A stretch of 57,687 nt of DNA from Glandiceps talaboti (Eukaryota > Hemichordata > Enteropneusta > Spengelidae). The notes beneath the pieces were generated by a model, which saw nothing but the letters and a program-made list of their open reading frames with translations, was not told the DNA's origin and did not search any database. The position numbers and the translations under genes were made by a program. Shown here piece after piece: positions 10,105 to 23,615 of this stretch. The stretch lies in assembly GCF_964340395.1 (NCBI RefSeq), contig NC_135566.1:20791297-20848983 (forward strand), written 5' to 3'. Every line of letters begins with the position of its first letter. Positions within the stretch are counted from its first letter, which is position 1.

Positions 10105-13100
10105 TTGAACTTGATGATAGGCATTCACTACATTATTATAACCATTTGATATATTATGATGGGCATTCACTACATTATTATAACCATTTGATATATTATG
10201 ATGGGCATTCACTACATTATTATAACCATTTGATATATTATGATGGGCATTCACTACATTATTATAACCATTTGATATATTATGATGGGCATTCACTACA
10301 TTATTATAACCATTTGATAGATTATGATAGGCATTCACTACATTATTATAACCATTTGATATATTATGATGGGCATTCACTACATTATTATAACCATTTG
10401 ATAGATTATGATTGGCATTCACTACATTATTATAACCATTTGATATATTATGATGGGCATTCACAACATTATTATAACCATTTGATATATTATGATGGGC
10501 ATTCACTACATTATTATAACCATTTGATAGATTATGATAGGCATTCACTACATTATTATAACCATTTGATATATTATGATAGGCATTCACTACATTAGTA
10601 TAACCATTTGATATATTATGATTGGCATTCACTACATTATTATAACCATTTGATATATTATGATTGGCATTCACTACATTATTATAACCATTTGATATAT
10701 TATGATGGGCATTTACTACATTATTATAACCATTTGATAGATTATGATGGGCATTTACTACATTATTATAACCATTTGATAGATTATGATTGGCATTCAC
10801 TACATTATTATAACCATCTGATAGATTATAACGGGAATTCTCTACATTATTATAACCATCTGATATATTATAACGGGTATTCTCTACATTATTATAACCA
10901 TCTGATAGATTATAACGGGTATTCTCTACATTATTATAACCATTTGATAGATTATGATAGGCATTCACTACATTATTATAACCATTTGATATATTATGAT
11001 GGGCATTCACTACATTATTATAACCATTTGATAGATTATGATTGGCATTCACTACATTATTATAACCATTTGATAGATTATGATAGGCATTCACTACATT
11101 ATTATAACCATCTGATAGATTATGATAGGCATTCACTACATTATTATAACCATCTGATAGATTATGATGGGCATTCACTACATTATTACGACCATTTGAT
11201 ATATTATGATAGGCATTTACTACATTATTATAACCATTTGATAGATTATGATTGGCATTCACTACATTATTATAACCATTTGATAGATTATGATGTGCAT
11301 TTACTACATTATTATAACCATTTGATAGATTATGATGGGCATTTACTACATTATTATAACCATTTGATAGATTATGATGGGCATTTACTACATTATTATA
11401 ACAATCTGATAGATTATGATAGGCATTCACTACATTATTATAACAATCTGATAGATTATGATGGGCATTCACAACATTATTATAACCATTTGATATATTA
11501 TGATGGGCATTCACTACATTATTATAACCATTTGATAGATTATGATAGGCATTCACTACATTATTATAACCATTTGATAGATTATGATAGGCATTCACTA
11601 CATTATTATAACCATTTGATATATTATGATGGGCATTCACTACATTATTATAACCATTTGATAGATTATGATTGGCATTCACTACATTATTATAACCATT
11701 TGATATATTATGATGGGCATTCACAACATTATTATAACCATTTGATATATTATGATGGGCATTCACTACATTATTATAACCATTTGATAGATTATGATAG
11801 GCATTCACTACATTATTATAACCATTTGATATATTATGATAGGCATTCACTACATTAGTATAACCATTTGATATATTATGATTGGCATTCACTACATTAT
11901 TATAACCATTTGATATATTATGATTGGCATTCACTACATTATTATAACCATTTGATATATTATGATGGGCATTTACTACATTATTATAACCATTTGATAG
12001 ATTATGATGGGCATTTACTACATTATTATAACCATTTGATAGATTATGATTGGCATTCACTACATTATTATAACCATCTGATAGATTATAACGGGAATTC
12101 TCTACATTATTATAACCATCTGATATATTATAACGGGTATTCTCTACATTATTATAACCATCTGATAGATTATAACGGGTATTCTCTACATTATTATAAC
12201 CATTTGATAGATTATGATTGGCATTCACTACATTATTATAACAATTTGATAGATTATGATTGGCATTCACTACATTATTATAACCATTTGATAGATTATG
12301 ATAGGCATTCACTACATTATTATAACCATTTGATATATTATGATGGGCATTCACTACATTATTATAACCATTTGATAGATTATGATTGGCATTCACTACA
12401 TTATTATAACCATTTGATAGATTATGATAGGCATTCACTACATTATTATAACCATCTGATAGATTATGATAGGCATTCACTACATTATTATAACCATCTG
12501 ATAGATTATGATGGGCATTCACTACATTATTACGACCATTTGATATATTATGATAGGCATTTACTACATTATTATAACCATTTGATAGATTATGATTGGC
12601 ATTCACTACATTATTATAACCATTTGATAGATTATGATGTGCATTTACTACATTATTATAACCATTTGATAGATTATGATGGGCATTCACTACATTATTA
12701 TAACCATTTGATAGATTATGATGGGCATTTACTACATTATTATAACAATCTGATAGATTATGATAGGCATTCACTACATTATTATAACAATCTGATAGAT
12801 TATGATAGACATTTACTACATTATTACGACCATTTGATAGATTATGATGGGCATTCACTACATTATTATAACCATTTGATAGATTATGATGGGTATTCAC
12901 TACATTATTATAACCATTTGATAGATTGTGATGGGCATTCACTACATTTTTATAACCATTTGATAGATTATGATAGGCATTTACTACATTATTATAACCA
13001 TCTGATAGATTATGATGGGCATTCACTACATTGTTATAACCATTTGATAGATTATGATAGGCATTTACTACATTATTATAACCATTTGATAGATTATAAT

Positions 13101-14618
13101 GGGCATTCACTACATTATTATAACAATTTGATATATTATGATAGGCATTTACTACATTATTACGACCATTTGATAGATTATGATGGGCATTCACTACATT
13201 ATTATAACCATTTGATAGATTATGATTGGCATTCACTACATTATTATAACCATTTGATAGATTATGATAGGCATTCACTACATTATTATACCATTTGATA
13301 GATTATGATAGGCATTCACTACATTATTATAACCATCTGATAGATTATGATGGGCATTCACTACATTATTACGACCATTTGATATATTATGATAGGCATT
13401 TACTACATTATTATAACCATTTGATAGATTATGATTGGCATTCACTACATTATTATAACCATTTGATAGATTATGATGTGCATTTACTACATTATTATAA
13501 CCATTTGATAGATTATGATGGGCATTTACTACATTATTATAACCATTTGATAGATTATGATGGGCATTTACTACATTATTATAACAATCTGATAGATTAT
13601 GATAGGCATTTACTACATTATTATAACAATCTGATAGATTATGATAGGCATTCACTACATTATTATAACAATCTGATAGATTATGATAGGCATTTACTAC
13701 ATTATTATAACAATCTGATAGATTATGATAGGCATTCACTACATTATTATAACAATCTGATAGATTATGATAGGCATTTACTACATTATTACGACCATTT
13801 GATAGATTATGATGGGCATTCACTACATTATTATAACCATCTGATAGATTATGATGGGCATTCACTACATTATTACGACCATTTGATATATTATGATAGG
13901 CATTTACTACATTATTATAACCATTTGATAGATTATGATTGGCATTCACTACATTATTATAACCATTTGATAGATTATGATGGGCATTTACTACATTATT
14001 ATAACCATTTGATAGATTATGATGGGCATTTACTACATTATTATAACCATTTGATAGATTATGATGGGCATTTACTACATTATTATAACAATCTGATAGA
14101 TTATGATAGGCATTCACTACATTATTATAACAATCTGATAGATTATGATAGGCATTTACTACATTATTACGACCATTTGATAGATTATGATGGGCATTCA
14201 CTACATTATTATAACCATTTGATAGATTATGATGGGTATTCACTACATTATTATAACCATTTGATAGATTGTGATGGGCATTCACTACATTTTTATAACC
14301 ATTTGATAGATTATGATAGGCATTTACTACATTATTATAACCATCTGATAGATTATGATGGGCATTCACTACATTGTTATAACCATTTGATAGATTATGA
14401 TAGGCATTTACTACATTATTATAACCATTTGATAGATTATAATGGGCATTCACTACATTTTTCTAACCATTTGATATATTATGATAGGCATTTACTACAT
14501 TATTACGACCATTTGATATATTATGATGGGCATTCACTACATTATTACGACCATTTGATAGATTATGATGGGCATTCACTACATTTTTATAACCATTTGA
14601 TAGATTATAATAGGCAAT
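10104..14618. repeat. 42-bp minisatellite array, about 107 copies
   Basis: The unit is about 42 bp, containing GGGCATTCACTACATTATTA and TAACCATTTGATAGATTATGAT with variants (GGG/AGG/TGG before CATT; TTTG/TCTG; TAACC/TAACA/CGACC). It is stop-free in several frames, so it reads GHSLHYYNHLIDYD-type 14-mers on plus and NLSNGYNNVVNAHH-type 14-mers on minus for over 1000 codons. A higher-order duplication is visible: 10608 onward is repeated from 11868 (offset 1260 bp = 30 units), including the same off-consensus units (AACGGGAATTCTC, AACGGGTATTCTC). It starts inside LINE F RT sequence. Confidence 0.97.
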
Positions 14619-14631
14619 GATTGTGCCATAT

Positions 14632-14745
14632 CAAAAATCATTACAACAGTAGCTGTGCCTTATCGAAAATCATGACGACTGTCACTATGCCATATTGAAA
14701 ATCATGCAACTGTTACTATGCCATATTGGAAATCCTGTTTTGTTA
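14632..14745. repeat. Short tandem repeat, about 32 bp x 3.5
   Basis: TGTGCCATATCAAAAATCAT, TGTGCCTTATCGAAAATCAT, TATGCCATATTGAAAATCAT and TATGCCATATTGGAAATCCT follow one another at about 32-bp spacing. The unit is unrelated to the 42-bp unit. Confidence 0.75.
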
Positions 14746-16293
14746 GGTACCTTGTGCTACAACAAAGCTACCTTTTTTTTTTTTAAATTCAAGTTATACA
14801 ATTTTTTTTGTTAACCCTTTTAAGCAGAGAGATAGACAAATGCAGTTTTAACACGCAAGGACTTTTATATTGTTGAAGGCTTTGAGGATTGGTTGCCGCC
14901 ATACGTTCAGTTATTCTTTTTATACAATTCATTTCAATATATTTTTATCCATTGCAAATCTCCTTTGCACGTTTCACTCTCCTTGTTATCGATGTAACAC
15001 TGAATGGTTCAAATGAGATCACACTGGCGAGGCCATCAAGTTATAAAAACCTGTTTTTGAACATACAAACTGAAACGTGACCATTCCCAGTCAATGTAAT
15101 ATCGCAATCCTAATTTTGAATCAACTTGCTGTATAGAGGAAAACATAATCAGGATAACACTTTGTGCGACTTTACCTGACAATGGCGACAATTTCGATTC
15201 GTCGTATGTAAAATATATTTGAAATGTTTGCATGATTGTTTAGTTTATCTATCTATTTATTTTAGTAATTCTATATTCACCACTACAAAGCCACTTGTGC
15301 ACACATCTGATAAACATATGCACTATTGGTGCAATTTTTGCCATCCGGGTTACGTTTGCTGACATAACATTTACCAATTGAAAGTTAAAATGACAGTCGT
15401 TGTTATTTGTGTATTGTACGTACTTAGGTAAGCATAGTGCGCCGGAGATGTGGGCAAGGGTTACTTCACGCTTCGTAATAGTTAAATTAGTTTTCATCGT
15501 AATTCCGTGGTCTTCTTACTGTATTATCACCCTTATTTTAATCAGGTTTTAGGGGATAATTCTTGGTTTTAATATATGATTAATTGTTTCAAAATTTGAC
15601 TCCCGTCTCTCCCCAACCCCTGTGTACTGGCTGCTATTCAGTTATGCAATGCTATGTGGTATTACGCTTTTTTGTTCTGTGAACGCTCGTCTTTTTTGAT
15701 AGTCTTCAAAACTTATTTGACCTAAGAGTTCTTTTGAATTAATTATGTGAAGCTATATGCAATCCAGAGGATTGAGACTGACGGAGTCTTTGTTGATTAA
15801 AATATGGGTGAGGAAGGCTAAAGAAACGTACCAGCTGATACAGAATAGAGCTGCGAATTTTGATTGGATTACCCCTATTTTGTGTTTTTCGTGTACGTTC
15901 GAGCGGAATGAAATACAATCTGTCAGTGGTGTTTTGTATATCTTTCGTAATTCGAATACCTATTTCAGACTGATGCGTAAAACGTGTAGCCTGAATCCAA
16001 TAAGACCGTTGCTCTTCGTCTCATCTACGACTGTAACATAAATTCATTTGTCAGATGTCAGGAAACGTGAGAACAAGAATCAAAATTTCTTAAACTGTAA
16101 ATTGAAAAAGCTAAGCCTTGTCACTGTAAACTGACCTGGATTTGAATCCGTTGTATCCTGGCTATATTTTTCCCTGGAAGTGGTTGATATTTGGGTTTTC
16201 ACTTGCAACCGGTAAGGAAGTCATTAACTTGTGCCTTTGTGTTAGTAGATTTTGTGACACGAGATTTTTATTTTTTGATCATTTCATTTTTTT
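14746..16293. other. Spacer, no supported gene
   Basis: AT-rich with a T-run near 14775. Short open frames at 14889-15080, 15249-15497 (minus) and 15757-16041 have no recognised motif and no supporting start context. I see no TIR or tandem repeat. Confidence 0.45.
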
Positions 16294-17244
16294 CTTCCGT
16301 AACGAAGAGATATATTTATGGGGGGAAGTCTGTGTCTGTGTGTCTGTGTGTCTGTCTGTCTGTCTGTGTCATCGTTTTCTCCATAACGGCTTGCTCAATT
16401 CAAACGAAATTTTGAAGACGTATTCCGTAGGGTAATGGCAAAACTTGATTAGGTTTTGGTAAAAATCCCGTTAATATTAATGAGCACTTTACGTAATTAA
16501 TCATTTTCGGTAATTAGGCTATATCTCAAGAATGCACGATTCAAATTCATTATAACTTGGTACAGACATTTGTGATACCAAAGCAAACCTGTCCTGAAAA
16601 TATAACTAATGTAGCTTTTAGTTTTAATAAGTTATTGGCATATTTTCGATTGGCCACAAAAAGAAAAAAATAGTTTCTCATAAGGAAATGTCGTCTAAAG
16701 TGCTTCGACTTTATCACCATTTTCTAAAACATGACTGGGTCAATTCAAACGAAATATTTTGCATGTGTTCTGTAGGGTAGTGACAGGAACTGATTAGGTT
16801 TCGGTAAACATCCCAAGAATATTAACGAGAATATTACATAATTAATGGTTTTCGGTAATTAGGCTATATCTCAAGAATGCACACTTCAAATTCAATATAA
16901 TTTGATACATGCATTTGCGATACCAAAGCGCACTTGTCCTGAAAATATTATTGATGTAGCTTTTAAATTATTGGCATATTTTTGTAGGCCACTAAAAAGG
17001 AAAACATAGTTTCTCGTCAGAAAATGTTGTCTAAAGTGATGATGCGCTTATTTTTTTTTACATTTTCAACAAATGTCACAGTACGTGTTGTGGTTGGCCA
17101 GGAGATCACTAACAGCAATGAGAGAATAGCAAGCAATGAGAAAAAATAACTTATTACATATGTTCTGTTGTATTCCAACAATTGTCTGTAGGAATGATAG
17201 TCTCAAAACTTTGCCCTTACGGAAGACATTCAGTTTACATCTGG
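16294..17244. mobile_element. Second copy of CTTCCGTAA repeat, internally duplicated
   Basis: Related to 3536-4216: starts CTTCCGTAACGAAG, has a TG/CTGTC microsatellite at 16330-16370, and ends CCTTACGGAAGACATTCAG then ATCTGGT. Its body holds two tandem copies of a roughly 340-bp segment (about 16375-16705 and 16722-17045), both containing CAATTCAAACGAAAT, GGTAATTAGGCTATATCTCA and TGGCATATTTT. No protein. Confidence 0.65.
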
Positions 17245-17974
17245 TAATTTATAATTTTATTCATTAATTTATTTGTGACACGATCCATCAGCGATCGAGT
17301 AGTTGTGTTGGGTATGTAACTAGGCACTGTATTTGATTCTTTCTTTTGCTTGGGCCATCCTACGCGTAACTGGGCCATTTACTCGCCCAAATACTGCAGA
17401 CGCTCGAGTATGGTTGGGGACTACACGGTGCTATATTCAATATATATATATTGTACGTTGTGGTATTGTCAAGCATTTCCAAGTCAGCCAGTAAATTTAA
17501 GGTATAGATGTATCCAACGATCAACCTGGTCCGGCATCTGAAGGTTCTGTAATCGGCTACGTATCGTCCCTGGCTGCATAGTCCGATTACTCGTTTTGCT
17601 ATCCCAAATTCGTGCACTCGTTTCGTGAGACTGAGTCATGCAGTATAGAACGCCCCGGTAGCACGCTTACACAATCGATCGGTCATAAACGGTTCTATTG
17701 AATACATAGTTGGATTTGAACAAATAATATCCAGACTTTATATCTTTGCCACATGGGACCGGTGTGTGGTCGAGGGAGCACTAAAAGTGGGAGGGTGGAT
17801 GTGGGTGTGGGTGGATAAGAAACGACTGCCTTCCTTGCAGATAACATCGGTCTTAAAATTGGTTGTTTCCTGTCGATCAAGAAAACAAATGCACGCTAGC
17901 AATGTATTATGCTAAAAGAATTGCTATTCACTTTCAATAAGAACACAATCAGATACATGAAGTGTCTAATGTAC
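17245..17974. other. Spacer, no supported gene
   Basis: Short opposing open frames at 17350-17541 and 17360-17617 overlap a small TA tract (17435-17450). Nothing recognised. Confidence 0.4.
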
Positions 17975-19210
17975 GGCACCGGTCAGTTTCGTCCGGCCTG
18001 GCGGGGGGGGGGGTGGATTTTGTCATCGGGCCGACAAAGTCACTGACCCCACTGTAAAACCGAACACAGGCTGATCTCCCATCACTTATTTCTAAAACAC
18101 GACGACCACAGCTCCATATCAAATTCACATGTCAGGTAGTTCATTGTGACTCAGAGCAGACTGCTTAACATGTCTCATAAATACTTTACACGTAAGGCGT
18201 ATAATAAGACAGCACCATCATGTAATCAGCAACTACATGTGTTGAAATATTTTCATCTTGACGGTAACAGGTATTGGGAAAAGCTTGACATTGTAATATG
18301 CATACTTCTCGTGGGGGTCCTATACAAGTCGCCCTCACGACGTTCTGGAGCTATTTTGACTACGAAAGCCAATTTTTAGGCTATTTCAAGCCTTTCCGGC
18401 AATAATTTTTAAGCTTTACAAGACAGTACCATCAAGTATCAGAAAATACGCTTTGTACATAGGGTTCAAATATGTTATTGACAAGTTAAATAGCATCATT
18501 ATAATAAAGGTCAGCACATCTGATGGCTGCATTTTTGACAGGGGGACAGTTGGAGAGTTTATTTACTTTAAAAGTCTTTAGACTATCCTGGCAATAATTT
18601 CACATCTCTAAAAGACAATACATCTACAATTTGCAATTAATCTTTATAATGTTTAAAATGTTTAAGAAAAGTTTAATACCATTATGACAGTAAAAGGTTT
18701 GTGCATCTGAGAGCCTCCCGTTCATCTGGGGTGACGGATTCTCCTCCTAGCAGATCTGAAGGGTTTTTACCTCTGTTACTGTAGGCAATTTTAAGTTATT
18801 CCTATCCTTATAGGTAATGATGGCACGGCTTCGAGAAACTGTAAGTTTGACATCAGTTTTGCATGTCACATAAAATGGTATAGTAGAGCATTTTGGTGCT
18901 CATACCTACTATTTATAAAGGAAACTGGAATCTGATGAGATGTGGTGATTTGTAGTGTCGATAACATGTAGTGTCCAAAATAGAAAGTGTAGTAATCACT
19001 TCTGACAAGTTCATACTGACGAGTAGAACAATTTAGATTAACTTCTTTTATAAACTATCTATGAAGATCACTATTACAGAACTTAAATTTTGTCCCTAAG
19101 TACCATATATGTGAAGCATTGATTGCGAAACAGCCAAGTATTTACATGGCATGTTTTGTAACTAGTGTGGTAGGTAATATATTTATATGTAAGTGTATGT
19201 ATACGTATGC
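17975..19210 (+). mobile_element. Harbinger-like element copy A2, right end lost
   Basis: Left end GGCACCGGTCAGTTTCGTCC followed by a G-run matches the A1 left TIR. The interior follows A1 (GGGCCGACAAAGTCACTGA; ATGATAACAT-type and GAAACTGGAATCTGATGAGA stretches shared). Similarity stops near 19210 at a TATGTA-rich stretch, and no right TIR follows, so the copy is truncated. The C-runs of its left subterminal modules are eroded (GATCTCCCATCACTTATT), suggesting it is older than A1. Confidence 0.68.
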
Positions 19211-20175
<965 letters not shown>

Positions 20176-20227
20176 TCTAAAACAATTAGATAATTCACTG
20201 TGACACTGTCACAGGGCTATTCTGGTG

Positions 20228-20446
20228 CACAGGGGCGTGTAATATTTCACAGATTGTTGTTTTCCAGGTCTACAGACTAAATATAAATTTGATTATATAT
20301 GTAAGGGAAAGAGACATCATAATATTTCTTCGTAGTATAGAGATTGATACATTTGTAGCAGCAAGATTCGTACGATATTTTCCTAAGAAAACGGCATTCT
20401 AAGCAATAAGAAAACAACAATCTATGAAATGTTACACGCCCCTGTG
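20228..20446. mobile_element. hAT-like MITE, 219 bp
   Basis: Ends CACAGGGGCGTGTAA and its inverse TTACACGCCCCTGTG; arms extend to about 38 bp (ATTTCA.AGATTGTTGTTTTC). The 8-bp sequence TTCTGGTG flanks both ends exactly (20220-20227 and 20447-20454). An 8-bp duplication plus CAGGGGCG-type TIR is the hAT pattern. No transposase. Confidence 0.85.
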
Positions 20447-20454
20447 TTCTGGTG

Positions 20455-20984
20455 CATCATCACGATATTTGGCTATCATGGTAGTTAAGGTATAATGACT
20501 TGAAATAGTTGATAGAGTGTTTCAATATGTTGCAACACTCGTAATACACGTAATAGTGGTGATGTTAAGGTTACATTTAATCAGCGATCTGCCTAATTAT
20601 TGAAAGAGGAAATTTAAAAAAAATCCCAAAGAGTTATACAATCTGAATTAATTGATATTAAAAACGGGCTCTATGTTACGCATGTCACTTGGTAGAATCT
20701 TGCAGTTTCGAAGTATTGGAGGGTTCCATTGCAAATATGAAACACGTTTTCTATATACTCGACTGATTGTAGAAATCATAGGTAACAACTTAGCTGTACC
20801 TTCGTTCATTTCAGTTATTCTGTACAATTTTTACATATCAGTCAAAATGATACCATATTTTTTCGTCAAAGAAGAATAGTATTTATCGGGTTGACTCGAT
20901 ATGTAACTCGATATTACTCAAAGAGTATAAAATATTTGTAAATACGTTTTACTTCTCACATCCGTCCCATCAAACATATCTACG
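20455..20984. other. Spacer with unassigned 75-codon frame
   Basis: The plus-strand frame 20652-20879 has no recognised motif. Nothing else found. Confidence 0.4.
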
Positions 20985-21045
20985 TCAGTACCGTAGCCTG
21001 TGGGGGGGCAGCTGCCCCCCCCCCCCTGAGATTTTTTGGGGGAAA
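20985..21045 (+). mobile_element. Possible hAT-type terminus
   Basis: CAGTACCGTAGCCTGTGGGG leads into a G-run, CAGCTG and a C-run. CAG..CGTAGCC followed by G/C homopolymers is a common hAT terminus shape in animal genomes (remembered family feature). No matching inverse end was found nearby. Confidence 0.4.
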
Positions 21046-21349
21046 GAAAGAAAAAAGCTATTTTTGAATACTTAGCGATGTTGTTAAAATCGTTATTTAC
21101 GTTCCTAGTATGCATGATTTAAATTGATGGTTCACTAACTGACTCCTCGCTAATATGTATCATATATCTCTATTGTATAGCTGGCTTAACTTTGAAAAAA
21201 ATGTGTCCACTTAAGTACAGTGTAGCAAATTAAAAATTCTTTGTGCGGGAAAGTACAAAGAAGTGCGCACATGCACTGTGCATTTTCCGCGAGTAACAGT
21301 ACTAGTAGTCTTGAAAGCGTCCTTCATTTGAAGATACCAAGTCGCAATA

Positions 21350-21529
21350 ATGTCAGGGAGTGAAACTCCCCAAAAGAAAAGACGGAAAAAGTCGTTCAAC
21401 GCGAGGTCGCCTGCTGCATGCAGTGACTCTGAAGATGCGCTCGATCTTATATATATCTTGTTCCTTATATTAAATCATTTACTGATAAAATGGCAGATCT
21501 CTTTTTGTAATTATATTTGGTGTCCCTGA
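21350..21529 (+). CDS. Candidate first exon, NLS-containing peptide
   Basis: A 59-codon frame begins MSGSETPQKKRRKKSFNARS and continues with an acidic serine patch (SDSEDALDL). The KKRRKK cluster resembles a nuclear localisation signal. After about residue 33 the composition becomes hydrophobic and AT-driven, as if an exon ended near 21448, but I see no strong GT donor there. It lies about 365 bp inside the possible hAT terminus at 20985, so it may be the start of a transposase. Chance is also possible. Confidence 0.28.
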   Translation: MSGSETPQKKRRKKSFNARSPAACSDSEDALDLIYILFLILNHLLIKWQISFCNYIWCP

Positions 21530-21554
21530 AAAACTATTAATAATAGTAATAATA

Positions 21555-21555
21555 A

Positions 21556-21633
<78 letters not shown>

Positions 21634-21636
21634 GAT
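21555..21636. repeat. (GAT)n microsatellite
   Basis: About 27 GAT triplets with one GGT, preceded by an AATAATAGTAATAATAA run. The minus-strand polyhistidine frame here is an artefact of the repeat. Confidence 0.97.
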
Positions 21637-22179
21637 TTGCAATGCGCCTCATCTCCGAAGAGCTCGAAGTAAAAATGTTAAAATGTTGTTTGATATGATT
21701 ATCGCATTGCACTGACACTAGCGTTATTCCGCAATTCATTTTGAAGCGACAATTTGCTATGGAAAGAATGGCCGTGAATTTGTAAACAGAGCTGTACCTT
21801 CGACTTCAAAATCCAAAATTCAATTTCCATTATCATGATAATGACAAGGAGAATCCATTGAGTTCAACTTGGGTTCCGACATAAAGGAGGACCATAAAAG
21901 TGTTGTTGTGTTACTTACTGGAGAAAGCACTATCCATTTTTTTTATTTAAAAGTTTGGTTTTTTACTTTGAATGTGACATTTTTTCGGCAATTTCTTTGA
22001 AAGATACGACATTAGGCCAGAAAAGATGAAAAAGCTGTTCAACCTACCTATATATTGTTTCTGGTGATGGGCAATATCTCCTCATGCGGGCTTTGCATTT
22101 GTTTCGAAATTAAGGATATTTCTTTATATTTGCTGAATTGTACATGTAACAATATACATTCGAATGTATTACAAATTAT

Positions 22180-22685
22180 ATATCATATTATATCATGCTA
22201 CTATTTGCCATTCTGATTGGATAATAACTGTGGTAAAATCCCATTTTACCACGGCTGGCAGTGGTAAAATGGTCCCCTAAAATAGATGCAATGCAGTGTA
22301 TGGTTTTTGTTCATAACGTTCATGCATGGCAGTGTGTGTGTGTGGGGGGGGCGACATGAACGTATCCACTCATCAAAATATGCTCGTTCCCGACGATCTA
22401 TTACCGACGATCTTTTTCTGTACGTGCGAATTCGCCTTTTTCAGGCATATAAATAACCACAGAATCACATTTAGAAGATATAGACACATATTTTGATATA
22501 ATATAATAGCAATAACCCCCTCCGAAGGCGGGTATACACTCGAATTTGGTACAATTCGCTCCATATAGCACTCGCCATTCGGCTCGTGCTATATTTCGGG
22601 AATTGTACCAAAATCTCGTGTATACCCGCCTTCGGACCAAAATCTCGTGTATACCCGCCTTCGGCGGGGGTTATTGCTTAAATAT
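22180..22685. other. Insertion specific to LINE A copy 1
   Basis: Absent from the matching place in copy 2 (around 25887). It includes a small hairpin GTGGTAAAAT.CC.ATTTTACCAC (about 22232-22253), a (GT)5-G-run near 22333-22350 and the palindrome at 22508-22678. It could be more than one insertion. Confidence 0.55.
22508..22678. repeat. Palindromic element with internal duplication
   Basis: AGCAATAACCCCCTCCGAAG at the left is matched in inverse by the right end (CTTCGGCGGGGGTTATTGCT). The arms continue through CGGGTATACACTCGA and TTTGGTACAATTC. On the right the 29-bp piece ACCAAAATCTCGTGTATACC to CGCCTTCGG is present twice in tandem, which unbalances the hairpin. A foldback MITE is likely. 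Confidence 0.7.
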
Positions 22686-23060
22686 CTTATACAGTGGTCT
22701 ACTTAGCTCTAATGTACAATCATGCAAGCTGTTGTATATCCAATGTGCACTAAAAAGAATTGAGCAAAATTTTACGACCATGGGAGTGGGCTGAGCAGTC
22801 ATTGAGCCATCAAAAGTCTGAAAGTCTTGAAATGTTTTGCTCTTTATTCGGGATTTTTTGGAACCAAATTAAACTTAAGGAGAAATCTTTTACCAAGTGA
22901 ACATCCGCAAAATATCTTTCAGCTTTGCCACAACAAAGTACACTAAGTCTTCCAGATATCAATAAATCAATCAGTCTATTTCAAAACAATAAGGTCACAG
23001 GCCCAAAGAGCAAACAATAATACAAACGTTTCAGTTCATAGAGGGAAATTCCTCTCTATT

Positions 23061-23615
23061 TTACATTGCAAAATAAATAAATGAAGCTAAATTATTTAGA
23101 TAAGTTATATTATCTGAATTCAAAAGTGAAACGAACTTATCATAGGAAGGGTTTAAACAAAACCACCTTTGTAACATTTCATTACGAAGGTCCTTGTAGA
23201 ACGGACAAATTGCTAAGAAATGATACTCGTCCTCAGTACAGTACAAATCATGTGTAATACAGTATTTGCAAAATCTTTGGTCAGCAGGAATGTTTTCATG
23301 TCGTCCCCTCTCAATTTTCAAAGGATGCGAAGAGTAGCGATATCTTGACAGTGCTGTTCTAAATTTACATATTTTAACACAACTTAAATATATCTCTGGT
23401 TCAAGCATTGATTTGAAAGTGTGGTAGGAACGAAGCATAGGAGATAATTCGATATCTTCGTGCCAGATCTGACTAGCACAGTCTTTTAACCTTTGTGTCA
23501 ATTCAGACAAAAACTGACTAGTGGAGTCTACACCCTGGTTCAACCACTTCCAGATAATATGTAATGCATAGCAAAATTGTTTCATTTCTGGTATTTTATT
23601 ACCATATTCAAGCAT
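23061..23615 (-). pseudogene. LINE A ORF2 C-terminal domain
   Basis: 185 codons, no RT core. It contains QLTQRL-type helical sequence (LSELTQRLKDCASQIWHED), the segment FRTALSRYRYSSHPLKIERG and a zinc-knuckle-like CKYC..EDEYHFLAICPFY (C-x2-C then H-x4-C). The same motif type ends LINE E (CTHC..EDERHHLIHC) and the fragment at 54863 (CPRC..EDEQHFILNC). This C-terminal domain follows RT in several LINE groups and probably binds RNA or target DNA (inference). Confidence 0.75.

Noticed and set aside
10099-14620. Very long open frames (up to 1059 codons) over the 42-bp array on both strands
   Set aside because: A stop-free 42-bp unit gives open frames in several phases on both strands; no start context, no composition of a real protein, and the unit varies freely in the third strand-independent way expected of noncoding DNA.
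21479-21739. Polyhistidine protein
   Set aside because: Antisense of (GAT)n; no flanking coding signal.
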